From Lepas anatifera (lineage: Eukaryota; Arthropoda; Thecostraca; Lepadidae), in NCBI GenBank assembly GCA_034440635.1, contig JAOTON010000319.1, forward strand, positions 62,001 to 126,000: DNA of 64,000 nt, given 5' to 3'. A model generated the notes under the pieces. The model ran no database searches. It was not told where the DNA came from and saw nothing but the letters and a program-made list of their open reading frames with translations. A program made the translations under genes and the position numbers. Below, one piece after another: positions 1 to 12,149 of this stretch. The stretch's first letter is position 1. Every line of letters begins with the position of its first letter.

Positions 1-260
1 AATATGTGGTATGAGTTTCACCTTGATCGATTAACCTTTCTCTTAGTTATGCGGTCCTAAGTATTTTTTGAGGTGAGGTCACTTCACCTGGCCTGGTGAC
101 CTGACCTGATATGACCTTGAGCCAAAATTTTCAGGAAGAATGTAAAAATAACGAAGGAACAGCGAGACCAAGTTTGGCGGCGCTGCGCGCCGCTGTTTTT
201 TGGTCACTTTGGAAAAACCCGAGGGGGGTCTAAAAAGACCCCCACCCGGGCGAAGGTTAA
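1..260 (+). mobile_element. Right end of a TTAA-type repeat element (left part outside window or lost)
   Basis: The segment has AGGTCA/TGACCT-type half-sites (for example 70-120), a small GC hairpin around 177-195 (ggcggcgctgcgcgccgc), an 'aaaaacccgaggggg' stretch and then a GC-rich terminus ending in TTAA at 257-260. The same order (half-sites, GC hairpin, 'ggaaaaacc', GC-rich end, TTAA) is seen at 39000-39130 and in the full-length copies at 37870-42490. I infer a truncated member of that group. Confidence 0.5.
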
Positions 261-1015
261 CCCTCCATTGCGTTGCGTGAGTTGCTCGTTCGGATCATGG
301 TGTGCCATTTGCGGCAGTAGCGGGAGTGCTACCCTCTGCTAAAGACTGGCGCATGTATGAGTTTTACCTTTAGCCCCAAGATGACACTGCTATTCAAAGA
401 TGGGATGTTTTTGCCCCAGCTGGTGATGGGCCGCAGGGTCGCGCTCAGTCATCAATTTAGGGGGCCGTTTGATTTACAGGTTATGGCGAAAACTTTGGCA
501 CAAAACCGATACTTGCAACAGAAAAATGGCTGCACACCCGTCACAGGATTGTGTAATTCTGTTACCAATCGAGATTATATAGCCATACAGATTAAGACAC
601 CGCATTTCACCATTCGGCGTGTCCGTCCCATTACAGACGGTCCGAGCAGATTTGAACAAACACCGATGCCTCTGTTGACATACCACAGGAGTCGCGGCTT
701 AGGGTCTCGGTCAGGCCGGAGGACGTGAGGCATAGGGGTGAAGGGAAGAGGGGAGGAGGAGCTGGGATGGTTTGAGCCGCTGAGTGCAAGCTGAAATAAT
801 TCAAAAGAGTATCGGGGGCAAGTCATCCTCTCTGAACGGCGGGCAGGTCATTTAGCCTTTTCCTGAGGCAGCAATTTATTATTCAAACGTTTATTCGTAA
901 AATGTGTAGAATAACACGGCAGCGTAAGTCTGCTCCTGCACGATCTTGTCCAGGAATTTGGCGTTGACCTCCTCGATCTTTTACGATTAAGAGAAGTCCT
1001 AGCAAGTGTCTACAT
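261..1015. other. Unannotated stretch with one short dispersed repeat
   Basis: No credible gene is visible; the reading frames at 357-826 overlap on both strands and have no recognisable domain. Positions 297-324 are a perfect 28-base match, in reverse complement, to 18109-18136. Confidence 0.5.
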
Positions 1016-1990
1016 TTAATGCACGCCCCGGCAGGACTCCGAGCCACCTTCGCCCTGGTGTGGGGGGAGGGTGGGTGAAACCTCCCCTCCCCGAACTCGG
1101 CTCCTATGCGGGATAGCGAAAAATGCCAAAGCTGGTGGAAAACTCACAAAAAAATCAAGACGCAACTACATCAGCCATTTTTGCCTCAGTTCAATAATTA
1201 GGCCATAGCAGGCCAAAGAAGGTGACATGTTCTTGAAGAATTTATGGGCTCTGACGTCTGACAGAGTTGAGCTAGAATCAATTTTTAGGTACCATTTGCT
1301 TCCTCTCGTTACAGCAAATCGAATAATGTATGATAGAAGTATACGAGATCAAAGCAAAAACGACCTGACCAAAAATCAGGTCAATGTCATCATTTGGCAT
1401 AGCATAGTCAATATGCATATATCAATCGACTCGCAATTACAATACAAACGTAATCGTATCAAGATAAAAGATTTATCACATCATCTTACAAATGTATTGA
1501 CCCAAGTCTGAAAACCTGCTTTGGTAGCCCCAGATGAACTCTCAGAGGTCACAAGCCCAAAATTGCAGCATGAACCTGAGAAGGAGTCTGAGATATTACG
1601 ATTTGAATAATATGAAGGTATTTTATGAGCTGTGTCTACATAAAGTGAGCCATTTTTCGCCAAATTCCCGTTTTTTCCCATGCATTTTCAATGAAGAGGT
1701 CATGGTCTGTATCTGGACCTAGGTCAGCGATATAAAAAATATCGGAATTTTGTTTGTCTAGCGCTCGAATGGCCCATAATGTGATATGAGTTTCAATCGG
1801 ATATACTAATCTTATTCTTGCTTATGATATCCCAAACTTTTTGGGATGTTAGGTCACTTGACCTTCACTGGTGAACTAACCTGAGATGACCCGACCTTAA
1901 ATTTTTGGGAAAATTTGCCGAATTGATCAAGGATAACGTGTGCCAAGTACGGCGGCGCTTCGCACCGCCTTTTTTGGTGCCGCCGGAAAA
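1016..1990 (+). mobile_element. TTAA-type dispersed repeat, family E copy 1
   Basis: It begins with TTAA (1016-1019) followed by a GC-rich end (gcacgccccggcaggactcc). The interior at 1080-1500 closely resembles 26430-27110 (shared 'ggctcctatgcgggatagcg', 'catttgcttcctctcgttac' and 'ttgacccaagtctgaa'). Positions 1535-1605 match a fragment at 35115-35190. The 1840-1990 part has AGGTCA-like half-sites and the GC hairpin typical of right ends of TTAA elements, but no terminal TTAA was found, so the right boundary is uncertain. Confidence 0.45.
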
Positions 1991-2482
1991 ACCCCGACGT
2001 GATAATTATGTATGATTATTGTTTTACTTGGCTGATTCAACCAGTAAGTCAACACGAACCCAAAATGAATAAAAAGTTACATAGACACTCTTTCTAGAGT
2101 GGTTCGGTAAGAGTACACAAAAGAGGATATTAGAATAGGTACGCATAAATATCTGGCTCCCTGGGAACCGTTCCAAACAGGGAAATATTTGGTGACGCTA
2201 TATGACCCTGGAAGTTGTTGCGTCCATGAGCTCCAAAAACTATTAATGCTGCAATGTTTAGCTTCCCAAATATGAATTATGCACTTTGTCCCGATCAAAA
2301 ATAAGTGCCTTTATCTCCTAAGCGTGCCTACTCTTGCACGATGGTCTACTGCGTACTCTTACCGGACATGCACCTTTTGGAAGCAAGTCCTCATACAAAT
2401 TTTGGCATGCATTTATCGTGGGCCCCAGTCCTGGGACACAGTTCTAGTTCAGCTGTCTTACTGATTACAGACCTTAGGGGAG
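1991..2482. other. No recognisable feature
   Basis: Short overlapping reading frames only. I see no domain, RNA gene or repeat boundary here. Confidence 0.4.
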
Positions 2483-2680
2483 GGTGGGGTGGGTTGTATC
2501 AGTTTTTACTCCAGGTCCATTAATATCGTAACTACTTGGGATGGCCTCGTGATTTTAATACCATCTCGTAGCTGCAGCCTTTGGCTTCCTTTTGCCAATT
2601 AATTGTTTGCCTAATATTCACTGGTTTTCCTCCAACTGCCCGGCGAATAGACCTTTTCACTTGATACAACTTACCCCACC
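2483..2680. mobile_element. Short MITE with GGTGGGGT...TTGTATCA inverted ends
   Basis: The left end (ggtggggtgggttgtatca, from 2483) is repeated inverted at 2662-2680 (tgatacaacttaccccacc) with two mismatches over 19 bases. Immediately after it, 2681-2701 carries another copy of the same end (ggttgggtgagttgtatcac). The TGATACAAC/GTTGTATCA end motif recurs at 3826, 5555, 5838 and 6176. No clear target-site duplication was found. Confidence 0.5.
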
Positions 2681-2708
2681 GGTTGGGTGAGTTGTATCAC
2701 ATGGTGAG

Positions 2709-3420
2709 TTAACACGCGCTCCGCTGGGGGAGGGCGAAATTCGCCCCGCTTCTGGTTTTCCCATATAGCTAAAAAGAGACGCAGAACAACGAAACTTACA
2801 GTACCGTATTCCTTATTAATTTTACACATCTGACCAAATCTTTAAGTTAAGGTCATGGCAGGTCCAGGATCTATTCAAGGTCAAGTGACCCGACCTCGAA
2901 ACCTAAAATCACGAGTTTGAAGCAGCGCCCAGGGAACATTAGCAAACCGATCAGTTTGAAACCTGTAGAATATGATAAGGTCATTAGGGTCTACAAATCT
3001 GCTATCTCGAAATTTTGATATTGTTGACCTAAGGTGGGGTCAAATTTTTTGGGCACCCCATTAGAAGTCTATGTTTAAAAATATAATGGACTCGTTTTCA
3101 GTAAATACTGGATAGATAAAGCTGAAAATCCTCAAACCGTCTATTCTTACCACGATCTTTACCACAAAGTTGAGTTTTGAGCATCTGACCTCTCAAAGGT
3201 CATGTCAGGTCAGGGGAGCATAGAGTGATTGTTTTGCCAATAACTTCTCACTGAATTGAGATAAAGTTCCTATTTTGCTTGCATTGTGCTTATATTGTCA
3301 CGGGGAGTCGATTGATATGCAACATGACCATACCAGGTCACTCTGTGACCCTGAACTAGCTCGAGGTCAGGTCATTTTCACTATTTGACCTAGAAAGGTC
3401 ATATTATACATCATTCGCCC
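2709..3420. mobile_element. TTAA-type element remnant rich in AGGTCA half-sites
   Basis: TTAA at 2709-2712 is followed by 'cacgcgctccgctggggg', which resembles the start of the element at 23713. The stretch 2850-3410 contains many AGGTCA/TGACCT half-sites. Its end (ggtcatattatacatcattcg at 3395-3417) matches 24221-24241 inside the 23713 element. A matching right terminus was not found, so the copy is probably truncated. Confidence 0.45.
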
Positions 3421-3730
3421 CGCCGCAATGAGAGGAATCCAATGATGTATAAATATTTGCGCTAGCTCCCCTGAGAGAAGATCTAGAGAGAAACATACAC
3501 TGCTCTGTTGTAGGCCAATGGAACCTGCTTTGACCTATTCTGACCTTAATATTGACCTGAAATAAAAAATTATTCGTATTAAATATCTTCGTCTTGTCAA
3601 GAGCTTTCGAGCGCCGCCCGTACTTTTCCTTTGACTTTCGTGGGGAATGAGATACTGAGGGGGAAGTGATCCGTTTGGAACAAAGAAGCCAACACAATGT
3701 GTCGAAACGGGTAAATTCTTGACTAGGTAC

Positions 3731-3760
3731 CAGCAGACTTTAGTCGGGGCTAAAGTCTGT
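3731..3760. repeat. Short hairpin
   Basis: Perfect 10-base arms (cagactttag / ctaaagtctg) around a loop of a few bases. Function unknown; probably a fragment of a small element. The flanking 3421-3940 shows no gene. Confidence 0.45.
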
Positions 3761-3943
3761 TAACTGAAAAGCCTTAACGTTTTAGTTATGGACTAAGTAA
3801 TCATCTCACAATAGATACGGGAAGGGTTGTATCAGGGATACGGATGAATTGCATGGACGTGGGAAGTAGGAGGTGGGGAGCGAGCAGGGGTGTCCCTCGA
3901 ATCTGTGAAGCTCAGGCGGGGATGTGGCCGTTATTGCCACTCT

Positions 3944-4130
3944 TCTCGGGACTTGTTAGACTTTAATTTTTGCTTTTGCTTTCATTTCATCAGCGCGGCC
4001 TCTCTTGCACTTATCCTGGCCCGCAATTTTTACAGCAAAACTATTTTACCTAATTTTTCGTCGTGGCTATATGTGATAATATAGTGTTTTTGGAAAAAAA
4101 TTAGTTTGGCGACACTCCTAATGAGTTCTA
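3944..4130 (+). repeat. Dispersed repeat C, copy 1
   Basis: About 185 bases similar to 5350-5540 in the same orientation (shared 'ttagactttaattttt', 'atcagcgcggcct', 'cttgcacttatcctg', 'aatatagtgtttttgg'). A 64-residue open frame across it (3890-4084) is carried by the repeat and is not taken as a gene. Confidence 0.6.
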
Positions 4131-4139
4131 TAGGCAGCG

Positions 4140-4790
4140 TAGGCAGTGTGGGGTGCCTACCAATTTAAAAAGGTCCTAAATAAGCTCAGGGGCCCAAAAC
4201 TATCCCAGGGGGCCAGTCTTCAACTCATGGAGACTAGACACGCTGAGGGGGGCACCAAGCAGCTCAGGAGGCCCATACAAACTAAGATGGCCAGACTAGC
4301 TGGGCGTCTCGACGAACTCATGGGGCCCAGATCCGCACAACCGGTCCCAAACAAGCTGAAGGGGCCTATATCAGTTAAACGAACACGATACCAGCCCAGG
4401 GGCCCCTTGTCAGCTCAAGGGACAGCCAGGGCCCCTTACGATCAAACCAGAGGCCTCTTATGTAAGTCCTCTCACGGGACCTAGACCAGCTCATGGCTGC
4501 CACAATAATTTCACCTATAGGGTTATTTTTAGCTTAGGGGGGGGCAAAACAGCGAAGGATCTAAGGCCAAGCCAGTAAGCTCCTGTACAATACTCTTTCA
4601 TGGTCCCAGAACAGCCCAGGGCGCCGAAAAGCTCAGAAGGCTCCAGTGGCGACACATTCAAGTTCAGTGTGAGGGCCTGGTTATCTAAAGCGGTCCCAGA
4701 TCAGCTGAGGGGACTCAATATCAGTTCAGGGTAGCCGCCAAAAACTCAGGGGGCTCAGGCCCGTAGAGACTCTGCGGCCTCTGATGCTTA
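4140..4790. repeat. Degenerate minisatellite-like tract
   Basis: A long series of imperfect, short units of the form 'ggcccagatcagctcagggg'. Units vary in length and sequence, so no exact period can be given by eye. A 112-residue open frame at 4146-4484 follows the repeat and lacks a domain. Confidence 0.6.
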
Positions 4791-4792
4791 AG

Positions 4793-5078
4793 TTAGCGTC
4801 AATCGGGAATTTCAGTAGGGACCCAGCGTTAGTCAAGACAACTGCGATATGTGGAGGTGGTCGACACGACACCTTCGTTTTCGCCATGACTTAAGTTCAC
4901 CAAAGTTCACTGTATTCATTGTTAATTGCGCTTAGTGCAGTGCCAATCAGGGTTTCTGTAGGGACTCAGCGTTAGCCAAGACAACTATGATATGTGGATG
5001 TGGTCGATGCGACACCTCAGTTTTCTTCAAGACCGAAGTTAGCTGTATTCTTTGCTAATCGTGCTTCAGTTAGCATCA
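4793..5078 (+). repeat. Tandem duplication, period about 143 bases
   Basis: Two diverged units. The motif 'agggacccagcgttagtcaag' at 4817 recurs as 'agggactcagcgttagccaag' at 4960, and the flanking bases (gatatgtggaggtggtcga / gatatgtggatgtggtcga) also align. A partial third unit may begin near 5078. Confidence 0.7.
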
Positions 5079-5349
5079 GTGGGGGCGTCCAGCATTTTTT
5101 ACCAATGTACCAGTCATTACGTTCTGGGCGAAACCTTGCCGGCCTGAAATATGCTTGATGGTAAACGTGAACATGTCTCACTGAAAGGTAGCTTCATGAA
5201 AATAAAAATTTACAAATACGCTTTTTAAACACGTTTTTTCTTCGACACTGGCCGCCTATTGGGTGGTAAATTGGTGCCCCTCAGATTCGGCGCCCCCCAG
5301 GTTCGGCGCCCCTCTCCCAAGCCTGCCCCCTAACGAAATCCTAGATTCG

Positions 5350-5540
5350 TCACTGGACTTATTAGACTTTAATTTTTTTCTTTTGCTTTTATTCCATCAG
5401 CGCGGCCTGTCTTGCACTTATCCTGATCCGCACTTATTGCAGCAAAAATATTTTTACCTAATTTTTCGTTGTGGCTACATGTCATAAGAATATAGTGTTT
5501 TTGGCAAAAAGAACCTGTGGCGGCACCCTTAATGAGCTGC
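5350..5540 (+). repeat. Dispersed repeat C, copy 2
   Basis: Second copy of the repeat at 3944-4130, same orientation. The preceding 5258-5350 is a GC-rich fragment with two 'ttcggcgcccc' units and no gene. Confidence 0.6.
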
Positions 5541-5546
5541 TGGTAC

Positions 5547-5585
5547 TTTGGGGTGAGTTGTATCACTGTTACAACATACCCCACC
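5547..5585. repeat. Hairpin made of the GTTGTATCA end motif
   Basis: 'ttggggtgagttgta' is followed after a short loop by 'tacaacataccccacc', giving a near-perfect stem. It uses the same end sequence as the MITE at 2483-2680 and may be a fully deleted version of it. Confidence 0.4.
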
Positions 5586-5597
5586 TGGCCCTGATAC

Positions 5598-5834
5598 CAT
5601 AAGTGTCGCCACCGGCAAAAAAGTGGGGGGGCAGCCAAACTTCAACCTGATGCTGACAAAAAACTTTCAACATCAGGACCAAAAACAGTTCGAATTTGGG
5701 CTCCTCGTTGCCTTCCGCAGCGGCTGGATATAAGAATGTCCGGCTTTCTCTCATTTTGACTGAGATCAGGAAATTTTTGGCCAAAAAGTGGGGGCCAGGC
5801 CCCCTGGCCCCTCTTCCTTTTTCCGACGCGTATG
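5598..5834 (+). mobile_element. CATA-type MITE, copy 1 (237 bp), 8-bp duplication cctgatac
   Basis: It begins CATAAGTGTCGCC and ends GGACGCGTATG-like (ttccgacgcgtatg), so the termini are imperfect inverted repeats of CATA(A/C)G(T/C)GTCG. The bases before (5590-5597) and after (5835-5842) are both cctgatac, an exact 8-bp target-site duplication. Two more copies occur at 25507-25742 and 26494-26728. Eight-bp duplications are made by hAT and P superfamily elements. The CATA start recalls P elements, which begin CATG, but assignment is inference. Confidence 0.8.
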
Positions 5835-6646
5835 CCTGATACAACATATACCACCCTCCCATATTGGAAAAAAACGTCCTCATGCTGAAAAATCAGCGGC
5901 CAGCCGGGAAAATCCTTCTCATGCACGAAACCTTAGAATCTACCCTTACCACTGCTACAGCGATCTTTCCGATTCGTGATCATCTGAATGACAATTACAC
6001 ATTTTCTTACGACGAAATTTTACAGAATGACATCCCGAAAACACATTTTCTGCACTCACCGCGAAACGCGCCAAGCCAAGCAGACGGCAGTATGAGGAAA
6101 GCTGCCGGACCGCATGCTGCATCATCTGGTTGTGTCGGGGGCTCCATCTCTCGGATAGTTTTGGAAAAATCGCTCTGATACAACTTGTCCATGAAACAAC
6201 TCTCCCCGCTCTCCCCTAAGCAGAAACTCTTGATACTAGGAGCAGGATATACAAGTTTCCCTGGTCTCTTGATATAATATCAAGGGTACCAAAGAACCAA
6301 ATTTGCTCTGTGCCCTCGCGGAAAGAACAAAGGCATCTCCAAATATTTTTTAGCAGCCGAGCCACTGGTTTCACTATCTTATACTTAGGCCTCCACCACC
6401 TCAGTGTTTGCTAAGTAACCAAAATATCTGCTTGCTCTCATCTCTTGCGTACCTACTCTTATTCGCCCTCGCTCTAGCCTTCTTTTATCATACATGCTGA
6501 ACACTGTTGTAACGTAAATGGAGCCCCAGGTAAATTTGAAAAATTGGCTAACCACATATAGCCTCTGCAACTGCAGTGCTCTAAGACTCAAGAAAATTGG
6601 TTAACGAATAACATACCCCCCTTTGTTCCTCTGCTCACGATGTCCC
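5835..6646. other. No recognisable gene
   Basis: TGATACAAC motifs occur near 5838 and 6176 (relics of the GTTGTATCA-end family). The short reading frames overlap on both strands and carry no recognised domain. Confidence 0.4.
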
Positions 6647-6889
6647 CATAGGCGGATGCCGGATTTTTTATCAGGATGGGCACTTTGTCGAGAAGTTCCA
6701 TCCGAGCCAGGGGGATGAGCACTTCTGGGTGGAAAAATTTATCAGATGGGTGCCAAATCCTATCGCAGAGGCGCCGATACTCGCATTCTGGGGGAAAGTG
6801 CAATTTTAGGGGGCGTCATCGACCTTTCACTGGGGCGCTAAGGATCGATCAGGAGAAAGTGTCCCCTTTGACCCTTGGATCTGCCTATG
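6647..6889 (+). mobile_element. CATAGGCGGA-type MITE, copy 1
   Basis: Starts CATAGGCGGATGCCGG and ends TTGGATCTGCCTATG, so the ends are inverted repeats. The interior ('tcagatgggtgccaaatcct', 'gggggcgtcatcgacctttca') matches the element at 37560-37791 in reverse complement and the split copy at 32009-33002. No convincing target-site duplication is seen at this copy. Confidence 0.65.
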
Positions 6890-7287
6890 GTATCAGCTAC
6901 CTACCTACCATTCCAGCCTGGGTTGGGTGTAATCCGCGAATCAGGGCGCGGATTCTTGATAATGATTGGGGGTACTCCAATTTGAAACTATGTCAATGAC
7001 TACCATGATAGAATGTGATAATATAATTCAAAGTGTGCTTTAGGCTTCTCACATGCCTGTTGATGAGCAAAAACCCATTCAAAATTATTGAAATGAAGAA
7101 CACGACAAAATTAAGTACCTATATTTCACCACTTGAACGTTTCAATGGGGTTGTCCAAGCACCCACAGATATATGAATAATTCTGCCAATCGTGTTTTCG
7201 ACATCATGTCAAGAATAGATTCAGCTATTTTGCTCGGCGAACACTAATTTAAACAAGCTAGAAACGTATTTTCGTGACTCACACGAA

Positions 7288-7289
<2 letters not shown>
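6890..7289. other. No recognisable feature
   Basis: AT-rich sequence without a recognised gene or repeat. Confidence 0.4.
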
Positions 7290-7345
<56 letters not shown>

Positions 7346-7353
7346 TATATATA
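7290..7353. repeat. (TA)n microsatellite
   Basis: About 60 bases of alternating TA with one phase break near 7339. Confidence 0.95.
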
Positions 7354-9014
7354 GTGCGTGTAGATTTATAGAAAACAGCTAATCAAAATTATAAGTCACC
7401 AAATTTGGGGGTGCCCAATGCCCACATCCACCCATTGACGACCAGATACAGTGCTCATCCACCAACAATGCGTTCACCATATAATCGGATGGGCACGAAA
7501 TAGTCATCGCAATGAACGCGTAAAAACCCCCCAAGAACGAAGTCACACAGCTTTTGTCATTTACAACCATAATTTAGTTTTCATGAAGGATTTTTTTCGA
7601 TAGAGGAGTTCATAGGTAACTTTCCAGTGGTTAAGCAATTTGGGTAATTGATGAGGGTGTACCAAAATAGCCGAGGTCAAGCGACGTACCCAGGTCATCC
7701 CTCGCCTTTTGGCAGGGTTTTGGGGATCAGACTGCGAGCTTTCATGTAATTCTCTATGTCCAACACACATTGACTCTCTAAGTCATATTTAAAATTTCCT
7801 TGGGGTGAGATATTAGCGAACACAGACAAGGCATTCTAATCACATATTGTCCGGCCCTGTTCCAAAACAGCGCTCGACCTCAGACTGTTCGTTTTAGATG
7901 TTTAATTTTTCAGCAATAAGCAGTACCTAAAGCTGGTACCGCCCAATGTTCTGAAAACCAGCAAGAAATTTTCATTCAAAATGGAACACTTGCCTGGGTG
8001 AATTTTGTACCAATATACCATAAAAAACTTCTCAAACATAAACTTTCTTAAGGTTAAGCACATATATAGTGCTTACGTTGAAGTGACACGTTGATGAAAA
8101 TACCAATTGCTCCATTAAATCACCAATAAAAATACATCAGTAAGGTCATTCAAGTAATCACCGATAAAGCCATTCATAAAAATTCAATCTGTCAAGAATT
8201 GTCTTAAGGGATGATAGACTTATCACCCTCTTCCCTCTCTAGATTCACGATGGCGAATCCTCCTTATATCCTCTTGCAGCGCCGAAGGGGGCCCGACGAG
8301 CATACAATCATACTGTTATATAACCTAAGGAGATTTGTGCGCATATTCTCATGCAATCATTTTCAAATTCATTGACCGCGAGTGTTTCGGTCAAATAGAA
8401 TTACTAAGAATGACACATTTTATGCAATGACTTCATAGTCAAGGATACCCAATGTCAAAGTCAAGGTCACATGTCAAGTTCAAAATGTTCTTTTTCAAGT
8501 TCAAACCCTCATTTTCCGGCCAAGGATTGCTATACTGCTGGTAATATTGTACATTATCGGGAATATATCACATGGTTACGTAATCGGTCAGTGACCCCGA
8601 ATGATCTTTGACCTCAAACTGCAGAGGATATTGTTTTGAACTTTCTATCTATGAATTTAGTTTGCTTTCAGTGTATTTCTACTCACATTCCGTTATTGTA
8701 TGTTTGTACATACATCCACCGGCATTTGAGCCATTCCCGAGTTAACATAAAACCCGCAGGAGATTTCCTAGGCCATCTAAGTGAATGCGACAGTTAATAA
8801 CAAATCATTGGATAGGGACAGAGTTTTCATTTCGATGTCATTAGCCTGCGGGAGCATGTGTTGAAGTACTGAGCATGGTGAAACACGCATTTATACAAGC
8901 TGTGGGATACGAAAAACACGGCTGGGTATCATTCGACCCTTTTACAAAAGAGGGAGGCCTCAGACTGTCATATCCTTGACTGACGACACTATTTTGGCGA
9001 CTCGCTTTCAGTTG
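7354..9014. other. No recognisable gene or repeat
   Basis: AT-rich DNA with only short reading frames of no recognised similarity. A few AGGTCA-like words occur near 8450-8620, without element boundaries. Confidence 0.4.
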
Positions 9015-9070
9015 ACTACAATGGCCACGCACCTGCACCTGTGCGTGGGTTCGATCCCACCCAGACAACC
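9015..9070 (+). repeat. Possible tRNA-derived SINE fragment
   Basis: A canonical RNA polymerase III B box (ggttcgatccc, 9048-9058) sits in a perfect T-arm-like stem (gtggg/cccac). A degenerate A-box-like sequence may lie upstream near 8993-9013. I do not see a full tRNA cloverleaf, so a SINE fragment is the likelier reading. Confidence 0.4.
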
Positions 9071-11681
9071 CCACAGGGGATCGCGGCAGGAGCGGTGAGA
9101 CGACGGGGACGAGCTTGTTTTCTTCCCGCCACGACTTTTTAGTCACCCTGACACTTCTCGGAATCAGGAGTGGTACACATAACACCTTACATAGTTCAAT
9201 CAAATGGGCTAAGCTGATTTGTTCAGGACCAAGTGGTACAAAACAAATTGTGACGATAGACTGGCAAACTCAGGTGCAGATCCAGGGGTCGAGCCTGGCT
9301 ATGTGCCAACAACAACAACGTTTATTTTGTTACCCGAGTATTTCAAACGTCAAACAAACGTCTCGATCGATGCAAAAGCGCATCAACGCTCTTAACTATA
9401 CAGCCCCTCACGAATTTTTGTACGATTAATATCCGTCAATATACCGCCGCCTCAAACCCATGGCCACCCACTACGGCTGAGGTCACTGTCCCGCAGCTGC
9501 AAAGATGTACAACTTCGTTTTAATTTATTATAAATGAACATTTATTTAGTTCAAATATCTTGCTATTGATTATGAATTCAATGGTTTTGCGTGCTATAGT
9601 GCATGACCATCCTCATCACTTGGTGAATTCGTAAAGTAGGATATTTACGGAGCTGTTGTCTATTTTTCAGGGCTGTAAAACTTGTGCCGACAATTTGACC
9701 AATGCTTTGTTCTACTAAACTTCGATTATTTGCATTTCTTGGGCAGCACAACAATTAGTATTTGGTCTCTTCGTTGTTATAGCCACAAATGCAGAAAGGC
9801 GATGCAAATATTTGAACTTGATTTGCCTGGGTGTTCAGTTTTGACATGCCATCTCTTAAATATCAATGACATCAACAGGGAGCTTAGAAATTTGAGCCAT
9901 ATCCAGAATACTTGGGTGGTTGCCTACTTCGCAAATGTTCCCCCACTGGTTTTTTCGAAGGGTTGATTTGGTGCGCTTATCCTGATTTGTTCTGATGTTG
10001 AAAATTTTAGTTGTGACTGGCAGAAAATATATTTTGGAGTCTGTTGTTCCTTGCATTAATTCAGTTCTTTGGTGCGCGTTTCGGAGTGATCTGTCCGTAT
10101 TGTTCTGCCTCCAATTATGTAAAACGCTTTGGATATAGTTGCGCAAATGTCTACGGGTGAGGTTGTGGAGGAACTGCAGTTTGTGGATTTCGCGTCTTGT
10201 CTTGAGTGATGTCCAGTCGAGATCAGCCTAGCCGAGTCCCCTCCCCTCCTTTCTCGCCAACAGCCAGATCTTATCCACCCTGTCTGATTTTGGTCGTTTC
10301 TAAAAAGAAAATCACGATTCTACCCAGTCTCCTCAACTTTTTTTTAGATCCGTTACTGGGCAAGTGAATGTTGGATCCTCGGCAGTTCATCATGGATATA
10401 GTTTTTACACTTTGTCAGAGTTAAACCTCCTGAGTCCCCACGTATAGGTATCTATACGCAGGTTTGAATGGCTCTACCACCTCTTACCAATGTCGTAGCC
10501 TTTTAAAGCCATTATGTATACAAAGCTCGAAATTTTAGCGTTCGTCTGCTGTCAAAGCCATAAACTAAACCCAAGGGTAAGTGAATCCAAATTTTCTTTG
10601 TTTGACGATAGACGCGGGCGCCGGACGGTTTCGCGGCTGCTCCAAGGAAGGTCGGTAGTTCAAAGAATGTTACTGAAGAACCTAGTTTTGATAAGTGTAT
10701 GAACAGGAAGCTTAAATTATTGGAAATTTATCAGTTTTCGTCCGGTGTTTTTAGCATTTGTGGTTGCTGAACAATCTCCTTCGAGGATGCTATATATAAG
10801 ATTTTATAAGCCCAATAAATCATATTTAAAAATCTTGGAATTCTGATTTTTGTTCATTATTGAGTTCCTTGTGTCCAAAACACCAAAAATCAAAAAGGCT
10901 TTGCACTTACATCAAATACTTTGGGCTCGGGTCTCAAGAGGAGCTATGTTTTATCCTAACATATGCACTCTGTTTAAGACTTGTGAATGAAAAAAAACGT
11001 AATTGTTTTGCTAATCATCTTTAAGATGATGACATTCACTACACTGATTCGTAATTTAAACATACTATTTTGACAATATTCTAAGACCGGCGACTACACT
11101 GCCTTCTGCTAGAACCAGTCGGAAGATCGATGGTACTACGTTAACGACACCTCGCTCAAGGAAGTGCCAGCAATAGAAGCGAGAGAGGCATCAGCATATT
11201 TACATGCCCTGTTACACCACAAAAATTTGTTCATAATCGTGGAATAATTGTGAAGTGATAGTATTCATGGAAAAAGTGCCATATTGTTATTTGATATATT
11301 CTCACGGAATTTTTCAAACATGCACGCTGGCATGCAATAACATGGACGTTAATATAAAACAATTAAGCGCATACCTTTGATGATTAAATGCGATGACACT
11401 TTTTTAATACGGACCAAAGCCATGACGTCTATTCCAGTGCACCATCCGCATCATTTCTTTGATTGTTTTCTAATATTTGTATATCAATGCATTCGGTTAA
11501 AATACACCATTGGGGGGTAAACCGGTTCAGTACGCGCCATGACTTAGGATATGTTTCTCCAAGGCAGCCTGGGTATAATACCTGCCAAACAGTCTGTAAA
11601 ATGCTTGCATACATGCATTCTGAGAGCATGGATTTGCAGAATTATATGTTTTAGTGTACCGGGCAGCCACCCCCTCCCTAA
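9071..11681. other. No recognisable gene
   Basis: About 2.6 kb with short reading frames only (the longest about 104 residues, at 9115-9429). No domain, RNA gene or terminal repeat was recognised. Confidence 0.4.
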
Positions 11682-12149
11682 AGGGAATGTGGCTCCTTTA
11701 TAACGTAATTTTGAATGAGATAGCCAAGTTATAAAGCATGTCGGAAAACCCGGTACTCAATATATCACATGTATTGTAACTAAAAATTTCCGCAGAGAAA
11801 AGCTAAAAACCTACCTGAAATGTACCCAAGCGGTCGGCCCAAGGCCTTTAGATGTTAAATGGGCCGGACAGAGTTCCCAGTTGTTGGCATGACGACATTA
11901 TGACGTCGCAGTGAGTAGTCAGCCAATTGAAACCCTTGAAGCCTTATTGAATATGGAAGAAGTTGCTAGATCATAACGTCATCCACAGGCAGAGGTTTGT
12001 TTTTCCCCTTCAGGAGCAGGTAAGAAAATAAAAATATTGAGTTTGTTGTACATTTTTGAAAGAAATCTTGGACGTTTTCATGATTTTTGTACTAAAAATA
12101 CCTCTAATTACACTAAATTCCGGGATTCGCCCAAGGTGTCACATTCCCT
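11682..12149 (-). mobile_element. MITE related to the adjacent THAP element (468 bp)
   Basis: Left end AGGGAATGTGGCTCCTTTAT and right end (reverse complement) AGGGAATGTGACACCTTGGG. Flanking bases are CTAA on the left (11678-11681) and TTAA on the right (12150-12153). The left 200 bases match the inverted right end of the 12187-16228 element, including the shared 'catccacaggc' block, and the right 60 bases match its left end. It is therefore a deletion derivative lying in opposite orientation, 37 bases from its relative. Confidence 0.75.

Noticed and set aside
4146..4484. 112-codon open frame as a gene
   Set aside because: It lies entirely in a degenerate repeat tract and has no domain or splice signals.
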